Below are positions 1-5,413 of a DNA stretch of 14,912 nucleotides, piece by piece. Source of the DNA: AC-37 sp036382905. Lineage in GTDB: Bacteria; Actinomycetota; Thermoleophilia; Solirubrobacterales; Thermoleophilaceae. The stretch spans positions 1-14,912 of the forward strand of contig DASVPL010000009.1 of assembly GCA_036382905.1 (NCBI GenBank), given 5' to 3'. Within the stretch, counting starts at the first letter, position 1; each line of letters starts with the position of its first letter. Under the pieces are notes generated by a model, which saw nothing but the letters and a program-made list of their open reading frames with translations, made no database searches and was not told where the DNA came from. The position numbers and the translations under genes are program-made.

Positions 1-1
1 G

Positions 2-1300
2 GACCTGCACCCGCTGGTCGACGTCATCGTCGTGGCCCGCGGCGGCGGCTCCGTGCGCGACCTCGCGACGTTCGACGACGAGCGCGTATGCCGGGCGATC
101 CGCGCGCTGTCGACCCCCGTCGTCACCGCGATCGGCCACACCGACAACAACCCGGTCTGCAACCACGTCACCCACGCGGCGTGGGTGCCGCGCCACGCCG
201 CCGAGCGGGTGGTGCCCGACCGGCGCGAGCTGCTGCGCGATGTGGACGACGCCGCGGCCGCCGCCCGCCGCGCCGCCGGCGCTCAGCGCATGCGGATCGA
301 GGAGGTGCGGGCGCGCTTCGCCGCGCTGAGCGGGCGCAGCGAGCGGGTGCGCGCGCGGCGCGTCGAGCTCGCCGCGCACGGCGACGTGCTCGACCACGCG
401 ATGCGCGGTTTCCTGGACAAGACCATGCGCTCCCTCGCGAGCGCCCGGGAGGCCTTCGCGCGCACGCCCGCGCGCGTGCGCGAAGAGCTTGCGGTCCACG
501 GCCAGCACCTGGTGGACTTCCGCGCGGCGGCGCGCGTCGCCGCCCGCGTCACCGCGCAGGCGCACCGGGACGCATCGAGCTTCGAGGAGGACCTGCGCCT
601 GGGCGGCCGGCGCGTGCTCGGCGACCACCGCCGCAACTACGGCAAGGCGTTCGACCGCCTGGCGGAGTCGACCGCGAACGAGACCCGCAAGCGGTTCGTC
701 CGCGAGCGCGAGGGGTTGGAGCGCGTGGGAGGCGAGCTGGGCGTCGCGGCCCGGCGCGGCCTGCGGGTCGCGGGCGACCGCGCTTCGCTGTTCGTCGGCG
801 AGCAGCGGGCGGCGCAGCGGAGCGCGGCGCGGCGGCGGCTCGACGCCAGGCGCGAGCTCGTGCGCGAGCGCGCGGCCACCACGGCCCGCGCGGGACGGCG
901 CGTGGCCAGGACGCACCGCGAGAACTACGGCAAGGCGCTCGATCGCCAAGTGGGGACGATGCGCCGGTCGACCGAGCGCGCGCTCGAGGCCGAGCGCCGG
1001 CGGCTCGAGCAGGAGCGCGAGCGCCGTGGCGACGCGGCAACGCGCGCCACGCGCGACATCCGCCGCCGCCTAGGCGCGGTCGTCGACCTGCTCCACGCGA
1101 GCGACTTCCGCCGCCGCGGGCTCCTGCCCGTCACCGGCGCGGGTGGCCGCGTGATCCGATCGATCGAGGACGTCGTGGTGGGCCGGGCGCTGACCCTCCA
1201 CCTGCACGACGGCGAGGTAGAAGCGAGTGCGGAGCGGGTGCGCCCCTATCCCGCGCTCCCCAACGACTCCGAGGACAACGGCCGCGAGGAGGCCCAATGA
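2..1300 (+). CDS. xseA: Exodeoxyribonuclease VII large subunit, 5'-truncated by window edge
   Basis: Large catalytic subunit of exonuclease VII, which degrades single-stranded DNA to oligonucleotides. The frame is open from base 2, so the N-terminal OB-fold and the start lie outside the window. Visible first is the family signature DVIVVARGGGSVRDL followed by FDDERVCRAI, then PVVTAIGH, ERVVPD, a very long Arg/Ala/Glu-rich coiled-coil region, and the usual C-terminal module (RRRGLLPVTGAGGRVI, HLHDGEVEASAERV). About 430 residues follow the start of the signature, against about 265 in E. coli XseA by recollection, so the coiled coil is enlarged. It carries a 20-residue repeat around HRxNYGKAxDR at bases 602-661 and 890-949. 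The family GHExD motif reads GHTDNN here. The gene overlaps xseB by ATGA. The family call is firm; activity is less certain because of the altered motif. Confidence 0.9.
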   Translation, partial: DLHPLVDVIVVARGGGSVRDLATFDDERVCRAIRALSTPVVTAIGHTDNNPVCNHVTHAAWVPRHAAERVVPDRRELLRDVDDAAAAARRAAGAQRMRIEEVRARFAALSGRSERVRARRVELAAHGDVLDHAMRGFLDKTMRSLASAREAFARTPARVREELAVHGQHLVDFRAAARVAARVTAQAHRDASSFEEDLRLGGRRVLGDHRRNYGKAFDRLAESTANETRKRFVREREGLERVGGELGVAARRGLRVAGDRASLFVGEQRAAQRSAARRRLDARRELVRERAATTARAGRRVARTHRENYGKALDRQVGTMRRSTERALEAERRRLEQERERRGDAATRATRDIRRRLGAVVDLLHASDFRRRGLLPVTGAGGRVIRSIEDVVVGRALTLHLHDGEVEASAERVRPYPALPNDSEDNGREEAQ

Positions 1301-1617
1301 GCACCGAGGCAGCAAAGGCGATCACGTTCAGCGACGCGTACACGGAGCTGAAGTCGATCACGGACACCCTGAACGCGGATCAGGTGGAGGTGGACGCGCT
1401 CGTCCCGCTCCTGCGCAGGGGCAAGGGGCTCGAGGCCGCGCTGCGCGCGCACCTGGAGCAGGTCGAGCAGGAGGTCGAGGCGATCGAGGCGGGGGAGGGC
1501 ATCACCCCGTACCGCATCGTCGCGCCGGAAGCGGCCGCGCCGGCCGCCGAGCCGGCCGCGCGCTCCCTCGACGCCGCGCCGCCGAACGGCTCCGTGGCCG
1601 ACGACATCCCGTTCTAG
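1297..1617 (+). CDS. xseB: Exodeoxyribonuclease VII small subunit with SSB-like C-terminal tail
   Basis: Small helical subunit of exonuclease VII; in known complexes several copies bind the XseA coiled coil. The ATG at 1297 overlaps the xseA stop (ATGA), indicating translational coupling. The 106-residue product has an N-terminal two-helix region typical of XseB (FSDAYTELKSITDTL, then VDALVPLLRRGKGLEAALRAH). This is followed by a Pro/Ala-rich linker of about 35 residues that is absent from the usual 70-80-residue family members. The protein ends in VADDIPF. That closely resembles the acidic-plus-Pro-Phe tip of bacterial single-stranded DNA-binding protein (DDDIPF), which docks repair enzymes. 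Identification rests on operon position and helix pattern; a docking role for the tail is inference. Confidence 0.88.
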   Translation: MSTEAAKAITFSDAYTELKSITDTLNADQVEVDALVPLLRRGKGLEAALRAHLEQVEQEVEAIEAGEGITPYRIVAPEAAAPAAEPAARSLDAAPPNGSVADDIPF

Positions 1618-1672
1618 GGGTCGGAGGGCGCCCCATGCGGAGCCTAGGCGGCCGCACGCAGCGCTCCTCATT

Positions 1673-1723
1673 CGAGGTGTTCGTCCTGACTCACGGTATG
1701 CGTGACTTAGAACGAACACCTCG
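1673..1723. repeat. 51-base imperfect palindrome downstream of xseB
   Basis: Outer arms CGAGGTGTTCGT (1673-1684) and ACGAACACCTCG (1712-1723) are perfectly complementary. Inside them CTGA pairs with TTAG (one G-T), then TCACG (1691-1695) pairs with CGTGA (1701-1705) around a GTATG loop. In all 21 of 23 positions per arm can pair. A T5 run sits at 1731-1735, seven bases after the stem, so it may terminate xseAB transcription, but the gap is too long for a textbook intrinsic terminator. It could also be a protein-binding site. Confidence 0.75.
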
Positions 1724-1756
1724 CGTGCAGTTTTTCCGTCTACCCCCCGGCTTACC

Positions 1757-1785
1757 TTGAGGGTCGACCGCAAGCCCGCTATCCC
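1757..1785 (+). promoter_or_regulatory. Possible promoter for the 1805 gene
   Basis: TTGAGG at 1757-1762 and TATCCC at 1780-1785 are separated by 17 bases. The expected transcript start falls near 1791, inside or beside the AGGGAGA ribosome-site candidate (1787-1793). This is a weak sequence match only. Confidence 0.3.
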
Positions 1786-1804
1786 CAGGGAGACCCCACC
1801 GCAA

Positions 1805-2260
1805 ATGCCACTCTGCTTCATCGAGCCACAGGAAGCGATCCGCGTGGTGGCGGAGTCGATCGGCCGCGAGGCGCGCCGGCAGCTACTCGGCGAGGTGGTC
1901 CGTGCGTGGGTGGACGAGATCCCCGAGGACGAGCTCGAGGTCCACTACGCCAAGGCGGTGGAGGATCTCGACGACGACGACCTCTCGATGCTCGCTGCCT
2001 GGCACGCCTCGCTGGAGGTCGGCCAGCCGGTGGCGAACAAGGACTTCCTGCTGAAGGCATTCTCCAGCCTCGGCGAGCACCGCCGCGAGGCGCTGAAGAT
2101 CGCGGCGGGCTTCCGCGGCGACATCGCCTTCGAGTCGGGCGTGAGCGAGGAGCAGGCGCTCGACACGGTCCTGCCCTGGCTCTCGGCGGCCCGGGCGGAG
2201 GAGTTGGCTGCCGATGCGGTTGAGCTGTACTGCTGGGACCGCATGGGCTCCGACAACTAG
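1805..2260 (+). CDS. Hypothetical acidic helical protein, 151 aa
   Basis: I do not recognise a family. The ATG at 1805 is preferred because AGGGAGA lies 11 bases upstream and translation begins MPLCFIEPQEAI; an in-frame TTG at 1757 would add 16 residues overlapping promoter-like sequence. The product is rich in Glu, Asp, Ala and Leu, with an acidic patch (EDLDDDDLSM) near the middle and probably all-helical structure. There is no signal peptide, membrane segment or clear metal-binding motif, so it is probably cytoplasmic. Codon use (G/C at third positions) matches the neighbours, and the frame is intact, supporting a real gene. It stands alone between the palindrome behind xseB and a repeat-rich non-coding stretch, so context does not suggest a function. 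Confidence 0.65.
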   Translation: MPLCFIEPQEAIRVVAESIGREARRQLLGEVVRAWVDEIPEDELEVHYAKAVEDLDDDDLSMLAAWHASLEVGQPVANKDFLLKAFSSLGEHRREALKIAAGFRGDIAFESGVSEEQALDTVLPWLSAARAEELAADAVELYCWDRMGSDN

Positions 2261-2552
2261 GGCGGCTGCAAACCTTCGCCTGGCTGCGTCCTCGGTCGCT
2301 CGCGTGCTAGCGCACGCTTCGCTCCCTGCGTCCTTGCCATGCTCGGTTTTCGCCGCCCTCGCGCTCCCGGTGCGGCCCCGGCGCGTCTCGCTCCCGGCGG
2401 CCCTCGTTCACAGGTCCGCGCCCCGGCGGGTCTCGCTCCCCAGCGGCTCGCGCACGCGGCTCGCGCACGCGGCTCGCGCACGCGGCCCGCGCACGCGCCA
2501 CGCGCACCTCGCGTTGCAGCCCGTCCGGTGACTGGCGCACCCTGCTTCTCCC
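2261..2552. other. Non-coding repeat-rich intergenic stretch
   Basis: I see no convincing gene in these 292 bases. They hold a small hairpin GCGTGC-TAGC-GCACGC (2302-2317), a near-identical 20-base direct repeat beginning CCCCGGCG (2376-2395 and 2421-2440), and the 13-base tandem array at 2445-2496. The 13-base period breaks any reading frame, arguing against coding function. Confidence 0.6.
2445..2496. repeat. 13-bp tandem repeat, four units
   Basis: Units are GGCTCGCGCACGC at 2445-2457, 2458-2470 and 2471-2483, and a one-base variant GGCCCGCGCACGC at 2484-2496. A decayed fifth unit (GCCACGCGCACCT) follows. There are no unique spacers, so this is not a CRISPR array. Copy number could vary by slippage. 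Confidence 0.85.
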
Positions 2553-3134
2553 ATGCTTCGCCGCCGCTCGCGCCGCCGCCGCCTCCGGAGGGCTCCGGCC
2601 ACACTCGTCCTCCTCCTAATTGCCGCCGTTGCCGTCTCCTACGGGGACCGCGTCGGCGGTAGCGGAGCCAACGGCGGCGGCGGCGCGCCCGGCTCGAGCG
2701 GAGGCTCCGGCCCCACCGCCCCCACCGGCGCCGAGACCGCCCGCGTCGAGCGCGTCGTCGACGGCGACACGATCCGCCTGCGGGGCGTCGGGCCGGTCCG
2801 GCTGATCGGCGTCGACACCCCCGAGACCTACGGCGGCCGCGACGAGTGCTTCGGGCCCGAGGCCACGCGCTACGTCGAGGGCCTGCTTCCGCGCGGCGCG
2901 CGCGTGCGCTACGTCGTCGGCGAGGACTCGCGCGACCGCTACGGGCGCCTGCTCGCCTACCTCTACCTGCGGGATGGCGCCTCGCTCAACCACGCGCTCG
3001 TCGCCGCCGGCTACGCCCGCACCCTCACGATCCCGCCGAACGACCGCTACGCGCCCACCTTCGAGCGGGCCGAGGAGGGAGCGCGGCGCGCCCGCCACGG
3101 GATGTGGGCGAGGCCCGGCTGCGCCGGCGAGTAG
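2553..3134 (+). CDS. Exported thermonuclease (SNase-like) family protein
   Basis: A Ca2+-dependent nuclease of the staphylococcal nuclease family, predicted to act outside the membrane. Residues 1-14 are an Arg-rich basic head, followed by a hydrophobic segment (about 15-29) serving as signal peptide or anchor and a Gly/Ser-rich linker to about residue 60. The SNase domain then runs from VERVVDGDTIRL to the end. Expected active-site residues are present: D70 and D72 in DGDT, R83 and D88-T89 plus E91 in RLIGVDTPE, and R132 in DRYGRLLAYLY, followed by LNHALVAAGYA. The domain is near normal length and looks intact. The ATG at 2553 gives a coherent signal sequence, although no strong ribosome site is visible. 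The gene is convergent with the HAD gene downstream. Confidence 0.85.
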   Translation: MLRRRSRRRRLRRAPATLVLLLIAAVAVSYGDRVGGSGANGGGGAPGSSGGSGPTAPTGAETARVERVVDGDTIRLRGVGPVRLIGVDTPETYGGRDECFGPEATRYVEGLLPRGARVRYVVGEDSRDRYGRLLAYLYLRDGASLNHALVAAGYARTLTIPPNDRYAPTFERAEEGARRARHGMWARPGCAGE

Positions 3135-3153
3135 GTCGCGCCATGACCGCGTT

Positions 3154-3209
3154 GCCGCCGCGGGTCCGCGAGGCCGCCGCGGGTCCGCACCGCCGCCGCG
3201 GTCCGCGAG
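3154..3209. repeat. 18-19-bp tandem repeat between convergent genes
   Basis: Three units beginning GCCGCCGCGG and continuing (G)TCCGC plus GAG or ACC lie at 3154-3172, 3173-3191 and 3192-3209, with a partial fourth from 3210. Each carries a CCGCGG palindrome. They sit between the stop codons of the SNase and HAD genes. Confidence 0.75.
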
Positions 3210-3233
3210 GCCGCCGCGCTGCGGCCGGGCGCC

Positions 3234-3857
3234 CTACCCCCTCAGCAGCTCCTCCACCTCGGCGATCGCCTGCCCCGCATCCACGAAGTGCACCGGCGTC
3301 ATGCCCAGCTCGCGCGCGGCGTCGCAGTTCACGTCGATGTCGTCCACGAACACGCACTCGGAGGCGGCCACGTCGCCGAGCCGCTCGAGCGTCAGCTCGT
3401 AGATCCGTGGGTCCGGCTTGCGCATCCCCACGAACCCCGAGTCGACCACGATCTCGAAGATCTCGTCGACCGCGGGGATCTTGGCTCGCCATAGCGGCTC
3501 CCACTCGCGCACGTTGTTCGTGAGCAGCGCCATCCGGTAGCCACGCCCGCGCAGCCCGCGCATGTACTCGACCACCGGCTCGTTCGGGTGAAGGTGAGCG
3601 AAGTAGCGCTCGCGGAAGTCCGCCAGGCTCACTCCGCCGCCGAGCTCGGCCTCGATCACCGCGTAGAACTCCTGCTCGGTGATCCGGCCGCACTCGAGCT
3701 CGAACAGCGGATGCGCCCCGTCGCGCTCCATGATCCGCCCCATCGCCTCGCCGAAGCGGCGGAAGTCCACGCCCGTCTCGTCCTGGTAGGCAACGAAGGA
3801 CTGGAGCAGCGGGGTAGTGAGCACCCCGCCGAAGTCCGAGATGACCGCGCGGATCAC
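3234..3857 (-). CDS. HAD superfamily hydrolase (subfamily IA-like phosphatase)
   Basis: A haloacid dehalogenase-fold hydrolase, probably a small-molecule phosphatase; the substrate cannot be read from sequence. All four HAD motifs are visible in the 207-residue product: motif I SDFGGVLTTP with nucleophile D8, motif II LLTNN with T113, motif III MRKPDPRIY with K147, and motif IV FVDDIDVNCDAA with D172-D173. In motif I the usual second Asp (DxD) is Gly, as in YihX/epoxide-hydrolase-N-like HADs written DxGGV. The start is taken as the GTG at 3857 because it overlaps the upstream stop as GTGA, leaving an ideal N-terminus just before motif I; longer upstream readings are another gene's frame. It is the last gene of a coupled three-gene unit. 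Confidence 0.88.
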   Translation of the reverse strand: MIRAVISDFGGVLTTPLLQSFVAYQDETGVDFRRFGEAMGRIMERDGAHPLFELECGRITEQEFYAVIEAELGGGVSLADFRERYFAHLHPNEPVVEYMRGLRGRGYRMALLTNNVREWEPLWRAKIPAVDEIFEIVVDSGFVGMRKPDPRIYELTLERLGDVAASECVFVDDIDVNCDAARELGMTPVHFVDAGQAIAEVEELLRG

Positions 3858-4564
3858 GCGGCGAGGTCCGGCTCGGCTCGCGCCGTGATCTCGTAGGAGC
3901 CCGCGCCGTCGCGCCCCTCCATCCGCCAGGCGACCACGCCGGCGTCCACGCGCAGCTCCTCGAGCTCGAGCGACAGACCCGCCCGCACCGAGCCCGACGC
4001 GCGCCGCGGGAAGTCCTCGCCAGGCAGCCACAGCTCGAGCCCGACCGAGCGCTGGCGGCCGTGGGCGTCGTAGACGGTCGAGAGCCGCGCCTCCTCGACG
4101 CCGAACAGCTCTCCGCCGGCGAGCAGGTGCGCGACGACCAGCTCCTGCCCGTGCCCGATCGCCCCCCGCGGGCGCCGCGCCGCGAGCACCACCGCGTGCT
4201 CGTCGTCGAAGACGGCCGACACGAGCCGGACCGCGTCGAGCTCCGCCCACGCCGGCGGCGTGCGCGTCTCGCCCACGGTCCCGAGGCAGTCGACGAGCTG
4301 ACCGCCCGCGCGCCCGTCCACCCGGCACACACGCGCGGAGGCGCCGCCCAGCTCCGCCCGCGGCGAGAACGGCCGGAACGCCAGATCCACCTCGTCGCCG
4401 CAGCGTGCCCGGTACCCGCCAGCCCCGTCGGGAGCTATCTCGGGCAGCTCGGCGAGCGTCCGGCCGCCGGACCCCTCGAACAGCACGCCGACCCCGGCCC
4501 GCAGGATGCCGTGCACCTCCTGGCCCGGGTCGAAGAACCCAAGTGAGATCGCCGGCTCGGTCAC
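3854..4564 (-). CDS. Uncharacterised beta-rich protein in fxsA operon
   Basis: I do not recognise this 236-residue protein with certainty. The GTG start at 4564 overlaps the fxsA stop (GTGA), and its own stop overlaps the HAD start in the same way. The sequence alternates hydrophobic strands with turns (ISLGFFDPGQEVHG, VGVLFEG, VDLAFRPFSP, RLVSAVFDDEHAVVLAARR, SVGLELWLPGEDFPRR, SYEITAR). It has no signal peptide or membrane segment and only a few scattered cysteines. The pattern suggests a beta-sandwich or barrel, perhaps of the lipocalin/AttH-like kind; that is a weak guess from strand spacing. Coupling to FxsA and a HAD phosphatase implies coexpression but gives no specific role. Confidence 0.75.
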   Translation of the reverse strand: MTEPAISLGFFDPGQEVHGILRAGVGVLFEGSGGRTLAELPEIAPDGAGGYRARCGDEVDLAFRPFSPRAELGGASARVCRVDGRAGGQLVDCLGTVGETRTPPAWAELDAVRLVSAVFDDEHAVVLAARRPRGAIGHGQELVVAHLLAGGELFGVEEARLSTVYDAHGRQRSVGLELWLPGEDFPRRASGSVRAGLSLELEELRVDAGVVAWRMEGRDGAGSYEITARAEPDLAA

Positions 4565-5091
4565 GGCTCGCCGGGCCCCGAGCGGGGGAGCCGGCGACTG
4601 TCTGTGTCGACCTCGGTGGCGGTGCCCTCGACGTCGTAGTAGCCCTCGGGCACGCCGTTGCGCGCCTCGCGCGCCGCCTGGCGCTCGCGCCCGGCGCGCA
4701 CCGCCGCGCCGCCGACGCGCCCCCACAGCGTCCCGCGCTCGATCCCCCCGCGCACCATGCGGCGGAACAGCGCGCGCGTGGGCGGCAGCAGGAAGAACAG
4801 CCCCAGGATGTCCGTCAGGAACCCGGGCGTGATCAGGAACGCCCCCCCGAAGATGATCAGGACGCCGTCGATGATCTCGCTGTGCGGGATCCGCCCGGCG
4901 GCGGTCGCCTCGTTGAAGCGCCGCCAGACCTGCCGGCCCTGCGACTTGAGCAGCATCGAGCCGAGGATCGAGTCAGCAGCGAGGATCAGCAGCGTCGGTT
5001 CCCAGCCGAGCGAGTCGCCCACCTTCAGGATCACGTACAGCTCCGCCAGCGGGACGACGATGAAGATGACGATCAGCGCCAAGAGGGGCAC
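4561..5091 (-). CDS. fxsA: FxsA family inner membrane protein
   Basis: An integral membrane protein of the FxsA family; E. coli FxsA is linked to relief of F-plasmid exclusion of phage T7, and its cellular role is otherwise poorly known. The 176-residue product starts with a hydrophobic helix (LLALIVIFIVVPLAELYVILKVG) containing the family's P-x-x-E element. A further hydrophobic stretch follows (LLILAADSILGSMLLKSQGR), then the typical DGVLIIFGGAFLITPGFLTD segment and LFFLLPPTRALFRR. A charged cytoplasmic tail of about 60 residues ends the protein. The start is GTG at 5091. No Shine-Dalgarno is visible, but TAGCCT (minus strand, 5103-5098) ends six bases before it, consistent with a leaderless transcript. 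It is the first gene of the unit continuing to 3234. Confidence 0.92.
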   Translation of the reverse strand: MPLLALIVIFIVVPLAELYVILKVGDSLGWEPTLLILAADSILGSMLLKSQGRQVWRRFNEATAAGRIPHSEIIDGVLIIFGGAFLITPGFLTDILGLFFLLPPTRALFRRMVRGGIERGTLWGRVGGAAVRAGRERQAAREARNGVPEGYYDVEGTATEVDTDSRRLPRSGPGEP

Positions 5092-5097
5092 AGGCCG

Positions 5098-5103
5098 AGG
5101 CTA
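5098..5103 (-). promoter_or_regulatory. Putative -10 box (TAGCCT) for leaderless fxsA
   Basis: Read on the minus strand, TAGCCT is followed by exactly six bases and then the fxsA GTG. That places the transcript start on the start codon. It fits the TANNNT pattern of actinobacterial leaderless promoters. No clear -35 is visible. Confidence 0.5.
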
Positions 5104-5104
5104 C

Positions 5105-5110
5105 TAACAT
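5105..5110 (+). promoter_or_regulatory. Putative -10 box (TAACAT) for the leaderless DUF59 gene
   Basis: TAACAT is followed by six bases (CGCACC) and then the ATG at 5117, with no Shine-Dalgarno. It lies one base from the opposing fxsA -10 candidate, so the two promoters would occupy the same polymerase footprint. Confidence 0.5.
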
Positions 5111-5116
5111 CGCACC

Positions 5117-5413
5117 ATGCCCTCAGTCGACGAAGTGACCGAAGCGCTGACCAACGTGATCGACCCCGAGCTGGGGCTCGATTTCGTCGAGCTCGGCCTG
5201 GTCTACGAGGTCGAGGTCGACGATTCGGACGTGCACGTCACGTTCACGCTCACCTCTCCCGGGTGCCCGATCGGGCCCCAGGTGTCCGAGCAGATGAAGG
5301 AGTTCGTGGGGGAGCTCGACGGAGTCGAGAGCGTCCACCCCCACATGACCTTCAACCCCCCGTGGACACCGGACCTGATGAGCGAGGACGCGAAGTTCGC
5401 CCTCGGCTACTGA
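5117..5413 (+). CDS. MIP18/DUF59 family protein, likely iron-sulfur assembly factor
   Basis: A 98-residue single-domain member of the MIP18 (DUF59) family, related to SufT and PaaD, which help load iron-sulfur clusters or mature metal centres. Family marks are visible: VIDPELGLDFVELGLVYEV near the N-terminus, TLTSPGCPIG with the conserved C50 of this group, and the C-terminal FNPPWTPDLMSEDAKFALGY. Length is normal and the domain intact. The ATG at 5117 has no ribosome site, but a -10-like TAACAT ends six bases upstream, so it may be translated from a leaderless message. It is divergent from fxsA with only 25 bases between start codons, and its last 62 bases overlap the end of the WS/DGAT gene on the other strand. 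No suf genes are visible nearby. Confidence 0.88.
   Translation: MPSVDEVTEALTNVIDPELGLDFVELGLVYEVEVDDSDVHVTFTLTSPGCPIGPQVSEQMKEFVGELDGVESVHPHMTFNPPWTPDLMSEDAKFALGY

Noticed and set aside
88..1617. A 509-codon open frame in another phase across xseA, joining the xseB frame.
   Set aside because: It reads as Arg/Ala/Pro-rich shadow protein over xseA, a common artefact in GC-rich DNA. Only its last 106 codons (xseB) are real.
1673..1723. LexA/SOS box reading of the GTTCG and CGAAC halves in the palindrome.
   Set aside because: Actinobacterial LexA boxes have CGAAC and GTTCG facing each other about four bases apart; here the order is reversed and the halves are about 28 bases apart.
2445..2496. 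CRISPR-like array.
   Set aside because: The units are contiguous 13-mers with no unique spacers and no cas genes nearby.
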